Below are positions 33,539-43,503 of a stretch of DNA of 64,000 nucleotides, piece after piece; position 1 is the first letter of the stretch, and the number at the start of each line of letters is the position of its first letter. The notes below the pieces were generated by a model. That model was given only the letters and a program-made list of their open reading frames with translations. It ran no database searches and was not told the origin of the DNA. Both the position numbers and the translations under genes were made by a program. The stretch spans positions 1 through 64,000 of the forward strand of contig SVLJ01000012.1 of assembly GCA_015067995.1 (NCBI GenBank), read 5' to 3'. This DNA is from Oscillospiraceae bacterium. GTDB taxonomy: Bacteria; Bacillota; Clostridia; Oscillospirales; Oscillospiraceae.

Positions 33539-34435
33539 ATGCTGAAAAAAGGACCGCTGTATGTGCTGGCCTGCTATATCATCTGGGGCGTGCTGCCTGT
33601 CTACTGGAAGGCACTGGCCTCGGTGGATTCGCTGTATATTCTGGCAGCCCGGATCGTCTGGTCGCTGATCTTTGTTGGCGTGATCCTGCTGATGCGCAGG
33701 AGAGGCGCGGCTGTGCGTGCCGTGCTGTCTGACCGGAAGGAGCTGTGCCGCCTGATGCTGGCAGGCGTGGCGGTGTGCGTCAACTGGGGCTCCTATATCT
33801 GGGCGGTGAACAGCGGACACGGCGTGGATGCCAGTCTGGCTTACTATATGAACCCCATCCTCACCATCTTTCTGGCGACGCTGGTGTTTCGCGAGAAACT
33901 GACGAAGCTCCAGTGGCTTTCCGTGGCGGTGACCTTTACCGGTCTGGTAACGGCGGTGATCCGCTATCGGCAGATTCCCTGGGCGGCGCTGATCATTGGC
34001 GGCAGCTTTGCCATCTACGGCGCCATCAAGAAGGGCGTCCGTTCCAATGCGGATATCTCCCTGTTTTTTGAAACGCTGACTCTGGCGCCTGCGGCGCTGG
34101 TGGTGATGACGGTGATGGAGCTGAAGGGCGTCGGTGCATTGGGCGCGCTGGAAGGTGCGCGTTTGGTGCTGCTGCCCACGGTGGGTATCGTTACCACGGT
34201 GCCGCTTCTGTTCTATGCCGTCGGCATTCGGGTTACGCCCATGTCTCTGGCAGGCATTATGATGTATATCAATCCCACGCTGCAGCTGCTGATCTCGGTG
34301 CTGCTGTATCATGAGGAATTTACCACCACCCATGCCATTCTGTTTGTCTTTGTGTGGAGCGGACTGGCGCTGTATCTCGCTGCCGACTGGCTGACGGGGC
34401 GGGAGCAGAGAAAGGAGAAGGCTGTATGCGAGTGA
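33539..34435 (+). CDS. rarD: RarD family EamA transporter
   Basis: The 298-residue membrane protein has ten predicted spans and starts MLKKGPLYVLACYIIWGVLPVYWK, the RarD opening; NWGSYIWAVNSGHGVDASLAYYMNP is its signature segment. AAAGG lies before ATG 33539; the longer frame from 33461 is not supported. The substrate is unknown. Its end overlaps rsmD by 10 bases. Confidence 0.88.
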   Translation: MLKKGPLYVLACYIIWGVLPVYWKALASVDSLYILAARIVWSLIFVGVILLMRRRGAAVRAVLSDRKELCRLMLAGVAVCVNWGSYIWAVNSGHGVDASLAYYMNPILTIFLATLVFREKLTKLQWLSVAVTFTGLVTAVIRYRQIPWAALIIGGSFAIYGAIKKGVRSNADISLFFETLTLAPAALVVMTVMELKGVGALGALEGARLVLLPTVGIVTTVPLLFYAVGIRVTPMSLAGIMMYINPTLQLLISVLLYHEEFTTTHAILFVFVWSGLALYLAADWLTGREQRKEKAVCE

Positions 34436-34995
34436 TTGCGGGAACGGCCCGTGGCCGTCGCCTGAAGGAACTGGAGGGGATGGATACCCGCCCCACCACG
34501 GATAAGGTCAAGGAGAGTATGTTCAACATCCTCCAGTTTGATTTGGAGGGCCGCTGTGTGCTGGATTTGTTTGCCGGTACCGGTCAGCTGGGTATTGAGG
34601 CGCTGTCCCGCGGTGCAGAGCATGCTGTTTTTGTGGAACGGCGTGCAGATGCGGTGCGCCTCATCCGGGAAAACCTGAAGGCTGCGGAATTTACGGAGCA
34701 GGCCAGAGTGGTGCAGGGAGATGCCATGGAGTTTCTCACCGGTCTGCGGGAGCGGTTTGACATCATCCTGCTGGACCCTCCCTATGAGGCAGGATTGCTG
34801 GAACCTGCGCTGGAACGCATTGCGGGGTTTGACATTCTCACTCCGCATGGTATAATTGTAGCAGAACATCCCCTTGGCCGCCCAATGCCGGAGCTGCCTG
34901 CGCCCTATGTGCTGTACCGGTCGTATCGATACGGCAAGATCGCGCTGACCATCTGGCACCGCGCCGGGGATGAGAGAGATGAGGAGAGCACATGA
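34426..34995 (+). CDS. rsmD: 16S rRNA (guanine966-N2)-methyltransferase
   Basis: The 189-residue SAM-dependent methyltransferase has the SAM motif VLDLFAGTGQLGIEALSRG and the catalytic DPPY in IILLDPPYE, as in RsmD. MRVIAGTARGRRL at the start and RPTTDKVKESMFNIL are family-specific. It is coupled to coaD by ATGA overlap, a common rsmD-coaD arrangement. Confidence 0.93.
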   Translation: MRVIAGTARGRRLKELEGMDTRPTTDKVKESMFNILQFDLEGRCVLDLFAGTGQLGIEALSRGAEHAVFVERRADAVRLIRENLKAAEFTEQARVVQGDAMEFLTGLRERFDIILLDPPYEAGLLEPALERIAGFDILTPHGIIVAEHPLGRPMPELPAPYVLYRSYRYGKIALTIWHRAGDERDEEST

Positions 34996-35480
34996 AAACT
35001 GCCGTTTGTTCGGGCAGCTTTGACCCGATTACGCTGGGCCATCTGGACATTATCCGCCGGGCTGCCGCCTGCTTTGATCGGGTGTACGTATGCGTGGTGC
35101 CCAATGCGGAGAAGACCAACCAGATGTTCACGCCGGAGCAGAAGCTGCAGATGGTGTGCGCTGCGGTAGCGGAGATTCCCAATGTGCAGGCGGAGCTGTG
35201 GCCCGGTCTGCTGGCGGAATTTGCCCAGCGCCATGAAGCAACCGCCATTGTCCGCGGCGTGCGGAATGCATCGGACTTCGATGCGGAGTATCAGCTGGCG
35301 CAGATCAACCGTGGTCTGTGCGGGCAGCCGGATACGATTTTCCTGCCGGCTGCGCTGGAGTATCAGTATTTCAGTTCCTCCATGGCCCGGGAAATGATCC
35401 GGTATCACCAGCCTCTGGAAAAATATTTGCCTGCGGCGATTCTGCCGCTGGTGCGGGAAATAAGAAAGGAAGAGAAATAA
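34992..35480 (+). CDS. coaD: Phosphopantetheine adenylyltransferase
   Basis: The 162-residue enzyme catalyses the fourth step of coenzyme A synthesis, making dephospho-CoA. It has CSGSFDPITLGHLDII (T/HxGH nucleotidyltransferase motif), VRGVRNASDFDAEYQ and SSSMAREM (ISSS-like motif at the active site). Length is typical. It overlaps rsmD and is followed closely by a coiled-coil gene. Confidence 0.95.
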   Translation: MKTAVCSGSFDPITLGHLDIIRRAAACFDRVYVCVVPNAEKTNQMFTPEQKLQMVCAAVAEIPNVQAELWPGLLAEFAQRHEATAIVRGVRNASDFDAEYQLAQINRGLCGQPDTIFLPAALEYQYFSSSMAREMIRYHQPLEKYLPAAILPLVREIRKEEK

Positions 35481-35481
35481 T

Positions 35482-36006
35482 ATGGCCAACAATGATGTTA
35501 CCCGTCTGATCGACATGCTCTATGAACGCGTAGAAGACGCAAAAGCTCCCGCACTGAAACCCACCATGTGCCAGCTGGAACGGGATGAGATTCTGGACCT
35601 GCTGGACGAGCTGAAGGCACAGCTGCCCATTGAGATCAAGCGCGCCAAGGAACTGCTGGCCGCCCGCGACAAGTTTGTGGAGCAGACCAAGCAGGATGCT
35701 GACCGGATCATTCGTCAGGCCGAGCTGGAGGCCAAGGCCAAGGTTTCTGACAGCGAGGTGCTGGCTGCCGCCAAGGAGAAGGCACACAACATGGTGACCC
35801 ATGCCGAGGAGCGCTGCCGCCAGATGTATCAGATCACCAACGAGTACACCGAGGACGCACTGGCCCGCACCGAGGAGGCTGTCCGCATGGCGCTGGATGA
35901 GCTGCAGCAGTCCCGCATGAATTTCCATGCCGCATCCGCTGCCAAAATGCAGGATGCCCGTGAAAAAATGAATGTGGCCGGCACAGAAGAAAAACTGGCA
36001 GATTGA
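35482..36006 (+). CDS. Coiled-coil protein downstream of coaD
   Basis: The 174-residue protein is charged and helical with heptad-like repeats from about 25 to 160 (IEIKRAKELLAARDKFVEQTKQ, EAKAKVSDSEVLAAA), resembling DivIVA-like or ATP-synthase b/E-like stalk helices. No catalytic motif or membrane segment is seen. It starts one base after the coaD stop and is probably cotranscribed. Function not known. Confidence 0.65.
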   Translation: MANNDVTRLIDMLYERVEDAKAPALKPTMCQLERDEILDLLDELKAQLPIEIKRAKELLAARDKFVEQTKQDADRIIRQAELEAKAKVSDSEVLAAAKEKAHNMVTHAEERCRQMYQITNEYTEDALARTEEAVRMALDELQQSRMNFHAASAAKMQDAREKMNVAGTEEKLAD

Positions 36007-36090
36007 CGAAATTTTTGAAGAAATTTCGTAAGAAATGACGAAAAACGGGTTTCCGTAACGACTCCAAAAACTACATTTTGCGCCTGATGG

Positions 36091-36131
36091 CCGTCCGACA
36101 CAATATGTTGTGTCGGACGGCGTTTTGTTTT
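36091..36131 (+). terminator. Intrinsic terminator
   Basis: CCGTCCGACACAA and TTGTGTCGGACGG pair around TATG and are followed by a T-rich tail. It ends the rarD-coaD transcript before the dcw promoter. The 36007-36352 gap otherwise holds only this and the mraZ promoter region. Confidence 0.9.
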
Positions 36132-36228
36132 TATGGAAACCAAAACGCTGAGGGAACAAAAGCGGTGATTTCAAGGAAAATTGTGGTTTTTCAGCCGCTT
36201 TTCCACCCTTCCCGTCGCAAAAAAAGCC

Positions 36229-36257
36229 TTGCATTTCCAGCGGTTTTTGCATATACT
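36229..36257 (+). promoter_or_regulatory. Promoter of the dcw cluster
   Basis: TTGCAT (36229-36234) and TATACT (36252-36257) with a 17-base spacer and an extended TG before the -10 element. Confidence 0.75.
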
Positions 36258-36265
36258 GAAAGCAC

Positions 36266-36313
36266 AGTGTGGGGGAAAGTGGCTCAAAATTCCACAAAGT
36301 GGGGGGAAGTGTC
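36266..36313 (+). promoter_or_regulatory. MraZ binding repeats
   Basis: GTGGGGGAAAGTGG and AAGTGGGGGGAAGTG form repeated TGGGR-type motifs just downstream of the -10 element, the arrangement bound by MraZ to repress its own operon. Confidence 0.7.
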
Positions 36314-36352
36314 ATTTTAGCCTGCAAACAGACCCGGAAGGAGGTGCGGACC

Positions 36353-36799
36353 ATGGCAAAACTGCTGGGTAAAGCAAACAACAGCATCGATTCCAAGGGC
36401 CGCATCGTCATTCCTGCGGCTATGCGGGAAGAACTGGGCGACGTGTTCTATCTGACCATCGGCGCAGTGGGCCGTCTGACCATTTATCCCGAAAGCAAGT
36501 GGGATCAGATCTCCGAGGACTGCGAGGATCTGACCTACAGTGAGATGGAGGAGCTGACCATGCTGTTCGCCCACGCCGTCAAGTGTGAGCCGGACGGGCA
36601 GGGCCGTATCGTGATCCCTGCCGTGCTGCGCAGCTACGCCAACCTCCGGAAGAATGCGGTCATCGTGGGCATGAACTCCTTCGCCGAGATCTGGGACGAG
36701 GATGCCTGGACGGAGAGAGAGGCTGCCATGCTGGCCAGAACCAACATTGGTACGGCCATGGATGCCCTGACCCGGGCACGCCGGGCACGCAAGGGGTAA
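36353..36799 (+). CDS. mraZ: Transcriptional regulator MraZ
   Basis: The 148-residue protein carries two AbrB-like SpoVT domains, each with a DxxGRIVIP element ([16 protein letters not shown] near 18 and [16 protein letters not shown] near 84). MraZ represses the dcw operon by binding G-rich repeats, which are present here upstream. The strong AAGGAGGTG site sets ATG 36353. It begins the division and cell-wall cluster. Confidence 0.95.
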   Translation: MAKLLGKANNSIDSKGRIVIPAAMREELGDVFYLTIGAVGRLTIYPESKWDQISEDCEDLTYSEMEELTMLFAHAVKCEPDGQGRIVIPAVLRSYANLRKNAVIVGMNSFAEIWDEDAWTEREAAMLARTNIGTAMDALTRARRARKG

Positions 36800-36802
36800 G
36801 CC

Positions 36803-37747
36803 ATGGAATACACCCATAAGCCTGTATTGCTGGACGAGTGCATCGACGCGCTGAATATCCGTCCTGATGGTGTCTATGTGGACGGCACGCTGGGCCGTGC
36901 CGGTCATTCCCGGGAGATCGCCCGGCGGCTGACCACCGGAAGGCTGATTTGCATTGACCGTGATCAGGCCGCCATCGACGCGGCAGGTGAACGGCTGGCT
37001 CCCTGGATGGAGCGGGTCACCCTGATCCACGGAAACTTTGCTGATTTGAGCGAGCTGCTCAGGGCCATGGAGTTCTCCGGCGCAGACGGTATGCTCTTTG
37101 ATCTGGGCGTGTCCTCTCCGCAGCTGGACGATCCCTCCCGCGGCTTCTCCTATATGCATGACGCGCCGCTGGATATGCGGATGGACGCCACCGCCCCCCT
37201 GACAGCCCGTGAGGTGGTGAACCTGTGGAGCTATGAGGAGCTGCGCCGCATCCTGTACGATTACGGTGAGGAGCGGTATGCACCGGCCATCGCCAAACAT
37301 ATTGTCAGAATCCGGGAGACCACTCCTATCGAAACCACCCTGCAGCTGGTGGATATCATCAAGGCTGCCATGCCTCCTGCGGCTCTGCGGGAGAAGCAGC
37401 ACCCTGCCAAGCGCAGCTTTCAGGCCATCCGTATTGCCGTCAACGGTGAGCTGGATGCCCTGCCGCCTATGCTGGAATCGGCCACAGACCTGCTGAATCC
37501 CGGCGGCCGTTTGGCGGTGATCACATTCCATTCACTGGAAGACCGGATCGTAAAGAAGACCATGCAGTCTCTGGCCACCGGCTGTACCTGCCCTCCGTCA
37601 TTCCCAGTGTGCGTGTGCGGGAAAAAGCCCAGAGTGAAGCTGATCACCCGTAAGCCTCTCGTTTCCGGCGAAGCGGAACTGGAGGAGAACCCCCGCGCAC
37701 GCAGCGCCAAGCTGCGGGTGGCGGAAAAATGCGGACAGGATACCTGA
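36803..37747 (+). CDS. rsmH: 16S rRNA (cytosine1402-N4)-methyltransferase
   Basis: The 314-residue SAM enzyme begins YTHKPVLLDECIDALNIRPDG, with SAM loop DGTLGRAGHSREIA, LFDLGVSSPQLDDPSRGFSY, and C-terminal RPAKRSFQ-like KRSFQAIRIAVN and FHSLEDRIVK. Standard second gene of the dcw cluster. Family length normal. Confidence 0.96.
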   Translation: MEYTHKPVLLDECIDALNIRPDGVYVDGTLGRAGHSREIARRLTTGRLICIDRDQAAIDAAGERLAPWMERVTLIHGNFADLSELLRAMEFSGADGMLFDLGVSSPQLDDPSRGFSYMHDAPLDMRMDATAPLTAREVVNLWSYEELRRILYDYGEERYAPAIAKHIVRIRETTPIETTLQLVDIIKAAMPPAALREKQHPAKRSFQAIRIAVNGELDALPPMLESATDLLNPGGRLAVITFHSLEDRIVKKTMQSLATGCTCPPSFPVCVCGKKPRVKLITRKPLVSGEAELEENPRARSAKLRVAEKCGQDT

Positions 37748-37820
37748 ATCATATCTGCAAACAAATGAGAGCATCCGTTGAGCGTCGCAGACGCCGCTGA
37801 TGGAAGGAAGGACTAAGGCA

Positions 37821-38387
37821 ATGGCAACAGCAGCAAAACGGGAATTTTCACATCAATATCATAACAGCCTGGTCAACGGAAATCTGGCGTACGATCTCAA
37901 GCGGGAAGAGCTGGAGCATCATCTCCGCCACGCAGGCGAAGAGCGCCGCGAGGAAACCGCTGCCCGCCCCGCCGTTAAGAGCGTGGCCGCTGCCAGACCT
38001 CTGGTGCGGGAAGCACAGCATGTGTCCATCCTGTCTGTGGTGGGTTTTGCGGCGGTGGCTGTGATGGCAGTCATGGTGCTGATGAGCTATGTCACTTTGA
38101 CGCAGCTTTCTTCTGATGTGGTAAGCCTGAAGAAGGAACTGGCCGTTCTGGAGACGGACAATGTCACCCTGACGGCGGAGTATCAGCAGATGTATGATCT
38201 GGCTGCGGTGAAGGAAGTGGCTATGGCCAATGGCATGGCCAAGCCGGTCAGCGGACAGGTGTACTATATGGATCTCTCCAGCGGCGACAGTGCGGTGGTA
38301 TACCAGACAGAAAGTCCCAATGTCCTCAGCCGTCTGCTGACCTCCCTGCATCACGGCGTTTACGCAGTGGTGGAATATTTCAACTGA
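37821..38387 (+). CDS. ftsL: Cell division protein FtsL-like
   Basis: The 188-residue bitopic protein has a charged cytoplasmic N-terminus, one membrane span (about 73-95; ILSVVGFAAVAVMAVMVLMS) and a short coiled-coil outside domain (VVSLKKELAVLETDNVTLTAEYQQ). Position between rsmH and the division PBP identifies it as FtsL; sequence conservation in this family is low. The N-terminal tail is longer than that of typical FtsL. The start at 37821 is preferred over 37800. Confidence 0.8.
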   Translation: MATAAKREFSHQYHNSLVNGNLAYDLKREELEHHLRHAGEERREETAARPAVKSVAAARPLVREAQHVSILSVVGFAAVAVMAVMVLMSYVTLTQLSSDVVSLKKELAVLETDNVTLTAEYQQMYDLAAVKEVAMANGMAKPVSGQVYYMDLSSGDSAVVYQTESPNVLSRLLTSLHHGVYAVVEYFN

Positions 38388-38513
38388 GGAACACCATACA
38401 ATCATTTCAAGTAGGGGGTAAGGAGGGAACTTCTTACTCCCGCTTTGACATATTGCTCGGGCTATGCCGTAGTATCTGAACTGCGGCACCACGTTTTTGT
38501 GAAAGGAACTTGC

Positions 38514-40913
38514 ATGGCAACACGGCGAAGAAAAAGTGATGCGGCGCGGCGCGCCAATCAGACCATCCGCAGCAGAACGCTCCTGATGATGCTCCTGTTT
38601 GGCATTGTCACCTTTGGTCTGCTGTTCTGGCAGCTGTATCAGCTGCAGATCGTGCGGCATGAGGATTTACAGCAGAAGGGCGTCAGCCAGTGGACTCGCA
38701 GTGCGGTGGTCAATGCCTTCCGTGGCACGATTTTTGACCGCAACAGCAATGTGCTGGCCATTTCAGCCACGGCGGAGACCGTCTGTATTTCTCCGAAGGA
38801 TATTCAGGAGTTTATGGAGGATCAGGATGAGAAGATCCGCAATGGGAAGCTGGATCCGGCTGACAAAATTACCAAGGAGTACATTGCCAGAGGGCTTGCC
38901 AGGATTCTGGAGCTGGACGTCAGCAACATTCTGGAAAAAATGGAAAAGACCAGCTGGGAATATGTGGAGCTGAAGAAGAAGTCCGAGCGTGCCATGTCCG
39001 ACGAGGTGCGCCGCTTTATGAACGGCACCATTGACGCCGACGGCAAGGAGATCATGGAGGTCAATGCCAAGGGTGAGATCGTTCCCGTGACCAAGCCTGC
39101 AAAGCTCCGGGGAATTTTTCTGGTGGCTGATTCCAAGCGGTACTATCCCTACAGCAATCTGGCGGCGCAGGTCATCGGCTTCGTCAACGCCAACGGCGGC
39201 GCCTACGGGCTGGAATCCTCCTACGAGAATACGCTGGAGGGGACTGCCGGTTATACCATCACCGCCAAGAATAACAACGGCGAGGATCTGCTCTATCAGT
39301 ATGAGCAGTATTACGACGCGGAAAACGGCGGCGATCTGGTGCTGACTCTGGACAGCAACATCCAGTACTATCTGGAGGAAGGTCTGGAGTCCATGGTGGA
39401 TAAATTCAATGCTGGCAACGGCGCTGCCGGTATCGTGATGAATGTCAACACCGGCGCTATTTTAGGCATGGCCTCTTATCCCAGCTACGACCTGAACAAT
39501 TACAGCATGGTTTATACCGATGAGCTGGCAGCCACGCTGGAGGGACTGGAGCCCGGCAGTGACGCGTATCTCAAGGCGCTGGGCGCCGCGCAGCTGAAGC
39601 AGTGGCGCAACAAGTGCATCAACGACACCTACGAGCCCGGCTCCACCTTCAAGCCCATTACGCTGGCGGCGGCTCTGGAAGAGGGCGTCATCAATAAGAG
39701 CACTACCTTCTCCTGCAGCGGTTCTGTCATGGTTCCCGGCTGGCATAAGGCCTTTGGCTGTTCCCGCCGCGCCGGTCACGGTCTGCAGACGCTGGAGGTG
39801 GCGGTAGGCAACTCCTGCAACCCCGCCTTTATCGACATTGGTCTGCGGGTGGGAACGGAGACCTATTACCGCTATCTGCAGGAATTCGGCCTCATGACAG
39901 CCACTGGCATCGAGCTGAACGGTGAGGCCAATGGCAATTTCCACGACGAAAAGACCTTTAATTCCAACGTGGTCTCTCTGGCCTCCTATTCCTTCGGCCA
40001 GACCTTCAACGTGACGCCCTTGCAGCTGATCCGTGCTCAGGCGGCCACCATCAACGGCGGCTATCTCTATGAGCCGTATCTGGTGGAGCAGGTGCTGGAC
40101 GGCGACGGCAATGTGGCCTATCAGCATGAGGTCAACGCTCTGCGTCAGGTCATCAGCGAGGAGACCTCCGCCACCGTCCGCGAGTGTCTGGAATATGTGG
40201 TGGCGGAAGGTACCGGCAAGAACGGTCAGGTAGCCGGCTACCGCATCGGCGGCAAGACGGGCACTGCCGATAAGACCGGCACCAGAACGGAGGAGAACGA
40301 GCAGGGCGACATCGTGGTTTCCTTCATGTGCTTTGCGCCGGCGGACGATCCGGAGATCATCATGCTGCTGACACTGGATACCCCTGATCGAAATACCGGA
40401 ACCTATCCCTCCGGCGGCAACATGGTAGCACCCACTGCCAGTGCCGTCATGAGCGAGATCCTGCCGTATCTGGGCTATGCGCCCGACTACAGCGCCGAGG
40501 AAATGGCCGCTGCGGATACCACCGTCCCCAACTGTGTGGGTCTGACCAGGAAAGATGCGGTTTCCAAGCTGGAAAAGAGCGGCTTTGCCTACAAAATCGT
40601 GGGTGACGGCGAGAAAGTCACCGACCAGACCCCGGCGGGCAATGCCATCGTACCCAACAATGCCACGGTGATCCTGTATATGGGTGCAGAGAAGTCTCAG
40701 GAGCCCTGCAAGGTGCCTATCGTGGTGGGTATGACTGCCGCTAAGGCCAATCAGGCACTGACCAATGCGGGACTCATTATGCGCGTTACCGGCGTGACCG
40801 ATGCCGGTAACGGCAATGTATATGCCATCTCTCAGGATGTGACAGCCGGCGATCTGGTGCCTGCGGGCACCGTGGTCACGGTGCGCTTCAGCGACAACTC
40901 CGCACTGGACTAA
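38514..40913 (+). CDS. PASTA-domain transpeptidase, SpoVD/PBP2B type
   Basis: The 799-residue bitopic penicillin-binding protein has a membrane anchor at about 21-42, a dimerisation domain (FRGTIFDRNSNVLA) and a transpeptidase domain with S377-T-F-K380, S434-C-N436 and K581-T-G583. It ends in two PASTA domains (about 669-724 and 732-793). It cross-links septal peptidoglycan. Whether it is the vegetative FtsI or the spore-specific SpoVD cannot be told, since only one class B PBP lies here. AAAGGA precedes ATG 38514. Confidence 0.92.
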   Translation: MATRRRKSDAARRANQTIRSRTLLMMLLFGIVTFGLLFWQLYQLQIVRHEDLQQKGVSQWTRSAVVNAFRGTIFDRNSNVLAISATAETVCISPKDIQEFMEDQDEKIRNGKLDPADKITKEYIARGLARILELDVSNILEKMEKTSWEYVELKKKSERAMSDEVRRFMNGTIDADGKEIMEVNAKGEIVPVTKPAKLRGIFLVADSKRYYPYSNLAAQVIGFVNANGGAYGLESSYENTLEGTAGYTITAKNNNGEDLLYQYEQYYDAENGGDLVLTLDSNIQYYLEEGLESMVDKFNAGNGAAGIVMNVNTGAILGMASYPSYDLNNYSMVYTDELAATLEGLEPGSDAYLKALGAAQLKQWRNKCINDTYEPGSTFKPITLAAALEEGVINKSTTFSCSGSVMVPGWHKAFGCSRRAGHGLQTLEVAVGNSCNPAFIDIGLRVGTETYYRYLQEFGLMTATGIELNGEANGNFHDEKTFNSNVVSLASYSFGQTFNVTPLQLIRAQAATINGGYLYEPYLVEQVLDGDGNVAYQHEVNALRQVISEETSATVRECLEYVVAEGTGKNGQVAGYRIGGKTGTADKTGTRTEENEQGDIVVSFMCFAPADDPEIIMLLTLDTPDRNTGTYPSGGNMVAPTASAVMSEILPYLGYAPDYSAEEMAAADTTVPNCVGLTRKDAVSKLEKSGFAYKIVGDGEKVTDQTPAGNAIVPNNATVILYMGAEKSQEPCKVPIVVGMTAAKANQALTNAGLIMRVTGVTDAGNGNVYAISQDVTAGDLVPAGTVVTVRFSDNSALD

Positions 40914-40981
40914 GGTATACTTTGCGGCTGCGTCTGTTTATAATCAAGCAGCTATGAAAATGAAGAAAGGGGCGAAAGCCC

Positions 40982-42427
40982 ATGAAACTATGTGAACTTC
41001 TGCGTAATATCCCTGTTCTGGATGTACGCGCTCCCGAGGATCTGGAGATCACGGGGATCAGCTATGACTCCCGCCTGACGCAGCCGGGCGATCTGTTTGT
41101 GGCCATCACCGGCTATGCGCAGGACGGACACCGGTATATTCCGTCTGCTGTGGAGAAGGGTGCGGTCTGTGTGATCTGTGAACGTCCGCCGGAAGAGGAT
41201 ATCCCCTATGTGCAGGTGGCGCATTCCCGCCGGGCGCTGGCGCTGCTGGGTGTCAACTGGTTTGACCATCCGGCGGAAAAGCTTACCATGACCGCCGTCA
41301 CCGGTACCAACGGAAAAACCTCCACCACCTACCTGCTGAAAGCGGTGCTGGAGCAGGCGCTGGATGCCAAAGTGGGCCTGATCGGCACCAACCAGAATAT
41401 GATCGGCGATGTGGTGCTGGATACGGAACGCACCACACCGGAATGCTTTGAGCTGCAGAAGCTTTTCCGTCAGATGCTGGATGCGGGCTGCAGCCATGTG
41501 GTGATGGAGACCTCCTCCCACGCGCTGTTTGAGGGACGTACCCACGGTATCACCTTTGATGTGGCCGTGTTCACCAATTTGACCCAGGATCATCTGGACT
41601 TCCATGAGACCATGGAGAATTACTGCGATGCCAAGGCGATTCTCTTCCGCAACAGCCGGAAAGCGGTGTGCAACGCCGACGATCCCTGGACGTCCCGACT
41701 GCTGAAGGATGCGGCATGCGATACGCTGTTCTATTCCGTGAATGCGCCTTCCGACCTGAAGGCGGAGGATGTGGAACTGGCATCGGATCATGTGTCCTTT
41801 GCCGCGGTGACAAAGGAACAGCGTGTTCCTGTTCGCGTGGGCATTCCCGGCGGCTTCATGGTATATAATACTCTGGATGTGCTGGGCGCAGCCGTGCAGC
41901 TGGGCGTTTCTCTGGAGCAGGCTGCGGAGATCCTGAAAACTGTGCCCCATGTGAAGGGCAGAGTGGAAGTGGTTCCCACTCCGGGCAAGGACTATACCAT
42001 CCTCATCGACTATGCACACAGCCCTGACGGACTGGAAAATGTGCTGAAAAGTGTTCGCGGCTTTGCAAAAGGCCGCACCGTGGCGGTGTTTGGCTGCGGC
42101 GGTGACCGTGACCGTACCAAGCGCCCGAAAATGGGACGTATTGCGGCGGAGCTGGCGGATTTTGCCATCGTCACGTCGGATAATCCCAGGACGGAGGAGC
42201 CCCTTGCCATCATTCAGGAGATCCTGACGGGAATGGAGGGGACTGACACTCCCTATGTGGTGGTGGAAAACCGTGTCGAGGCAATCCATTATGCCATGGA
42301 CCATGCACAGCCGGGAGATGTGGTGGTTCTGTGCGGCAAGGGTCACGAGACCTACCAGATCATCGGCCATGAAAAGCGGCATCTGGATGAGCGTGAGGTA
42401 GTGGCGGCGCATCTGGCGTCGGAATGA
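40982..42427 (+). CDS. murE: UDP-MurNAc-tripeptide ligase (meso-DAP adding)
   Basis: The 481-residue ATP-dependent Mur ligase adds the third residue to the peptidoglycan stem. ATP loop GTNGKTS is at 108-114, and DNPR at 400-403 is the meso-diaminopimelate selectivity motif, in SDNPRTEEP. The UDP-binding N-terminal domain (SYDSRLTQPGDLFVA) is complete. AAAGGGG lies before the ATG. Confidence 0.95.
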   Translation: MKLCELLRNIPVLDVRAPEDLEITGISYDSRLTQPGDLFVAITGYAQDGHRYIPSAVEKGAVCVICERPPEEDIPYVQVAHSRRALALLGVNWFDHPAEKLTMTAVTGTNGKTSTTYLLKAVLEQALDAKVGLIGTNQNMIGDVVLDTERTTPECFELQKLFRQMLDAGCSHVVMETSSHALFEGRTHGITFDVAVFTNLTQDHLDFHETMENYCDAKAILFRNSRKAVCNADDPWTSRLLKDAACDTLFYSVNAPSDLKAEDVELASDHVSFAAVTKEQRVPVRVGIPGGFMVYNTLDVLGAAVQLGVSLEQAAEILKTVPHVKGRVEVVPTPGKDYTILIDYAHSPDGLENVLKSVRGFAKGRTVAVFGCGGDRDRTKRPKMGRIAAELADFAIVTSDNPRTEEPLAIIQEILTGMEGTDTPYVVVENRVEAIHYAMDHAQPGDVVVLCGKGHETYQIIGHEKRHLDEREVVAAHLASE

Positions 42428-42480
42428 GTCTGTGCAGCGATACGAAAGGCCGGCACAGCCGGTGAAAATGAGGGAGAAGC

Positions 42481-43464
42481 ATGAATATTTCCAACTGTAT
42501 TGCTCTGGGAGCGGGCTTCCTGCTGACGCTGGTCATCGGACACTTCCTGATCCCGGAACTGAGAAAACTCAAGGCGGGACAGCTGATCCGTGAGGACGGC
42601 CCCACCTGGCATGCCAGCAAGGCGGGCACGCCTGCCATGGGCGGATTGATGTTCATTCTGTCCACTGGCGTTCTGATGATCGTCCTTGGCTGGAAGCAGA
42701 TCCTGCGGGGAGAGTTTGCCCACCTGTATGTGTACCTCTTTGCACTGGTGTTCGGCATCATCGGCTTTGTGGATGACTACACGAAGATCCGCCGCCATCA
42801 GAATGAGGGACTGACGGCCAGACAGAAATTTCTGCTGCAGCTGGCGGCCGCGGTGGCATTTCTGAGCCTGATGCGCTATGAGGGTATGCTGACCAATCAG
42901 GTGTATCTGCCGTTTTTCCATATCGGCTTCACCATGAATTGGATCATCTATCTGATTTTTGCGGCCTTTGTCATTGTGGGCTGTGTCAATGCAGTGAACC
43001 TGACGGACGGCGTGGATGGTCTTGCCGGCAGTGTGACACTGGTGGTCATGCTGTTCTTTTCCATGACCTCTGCTCTGTGGCAGATGACGCCGCTGGGGTT
43101 GTTCCCGTCTGCCATGGCCGGCGGACTGGCGGCCTTTCTGGTGTATAACCTGCATCCTGCCAAGGTGTTCATGGGTGATACCGGCAGCTTGTTTCTGGGC
43201 GGCGCTGTGGCAGCGCTGGCCTTCGCGCAGGATATGCCGTTGGTGCTGATTCCTGTGGGCATCATTTACATCGCGGAAACGCTGTCTGTGATCATTCAGG
43301 TGCTGTATTTCAAGGCCACCCACGGCAAGCGCTTCTTTAAAATGGCGCCGCTGCACCACCATCTGGAGCTGTGCGGCTGGAGCGAAAACAAACTGGTGCT
43401 GGTATGCTCCGGCATCACGCTGGTGTGCTGTGCCCTGGCCTATCTGGGTGTCAGCGGCCGCTAA
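42481..43464 (+). CDS. mraY: Phospho-MurNAc-pentapeptide transferase
   Basis: The 327-residue integral membrane enzyme transfers phospho-MurNAc-pentapeptide to undecaprenyl phosphate, giving lipid I. Conserved acidic residues appear in GFVDDYTKIRRHQNEGL, AVNLTDGVDGLAGS and MGDTGSLFLGG, with HxxEL near the end in PLHHHLELCGWSE. It has about ten membrane spans. GAGGGAGAA precedes the start. It normally follows murF, which is not here. Confidence 0.96.
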   Translation: MNISNCIALGAGFLLTLVIGHFLIPELRKLKAGQLIREDGPTWHASKAGTPAMGGLMFILSTGVLMIVLGWKQILRGEFAHLYVYLFALVFGIIGFVDDYTKIRRHQNEGLTARQKFLLQLAAAVAFLSLMRYEGMLTNQVYLPFFHIGFTMNWIIYLIFAAFVIVGCVNAVNLTDGVDGLAGSVTLVVMLFFSMTSALWQMTPLGLFPSAMAGGLAAFLVYNLHPAKVFMGDTGSLFLGGAVAALAFAQDMPLVLIPVGIIYIAETLSVIIQVLYFKATHGKRFFKMAPLHHHLELCGWSENKLVLVCSGITLVCCALAYLGVSGR

Positions 43465-43503
43465 AATCAGCAATACGATTTTTGGGGAAGGGGGGGAAAA
43501 CGT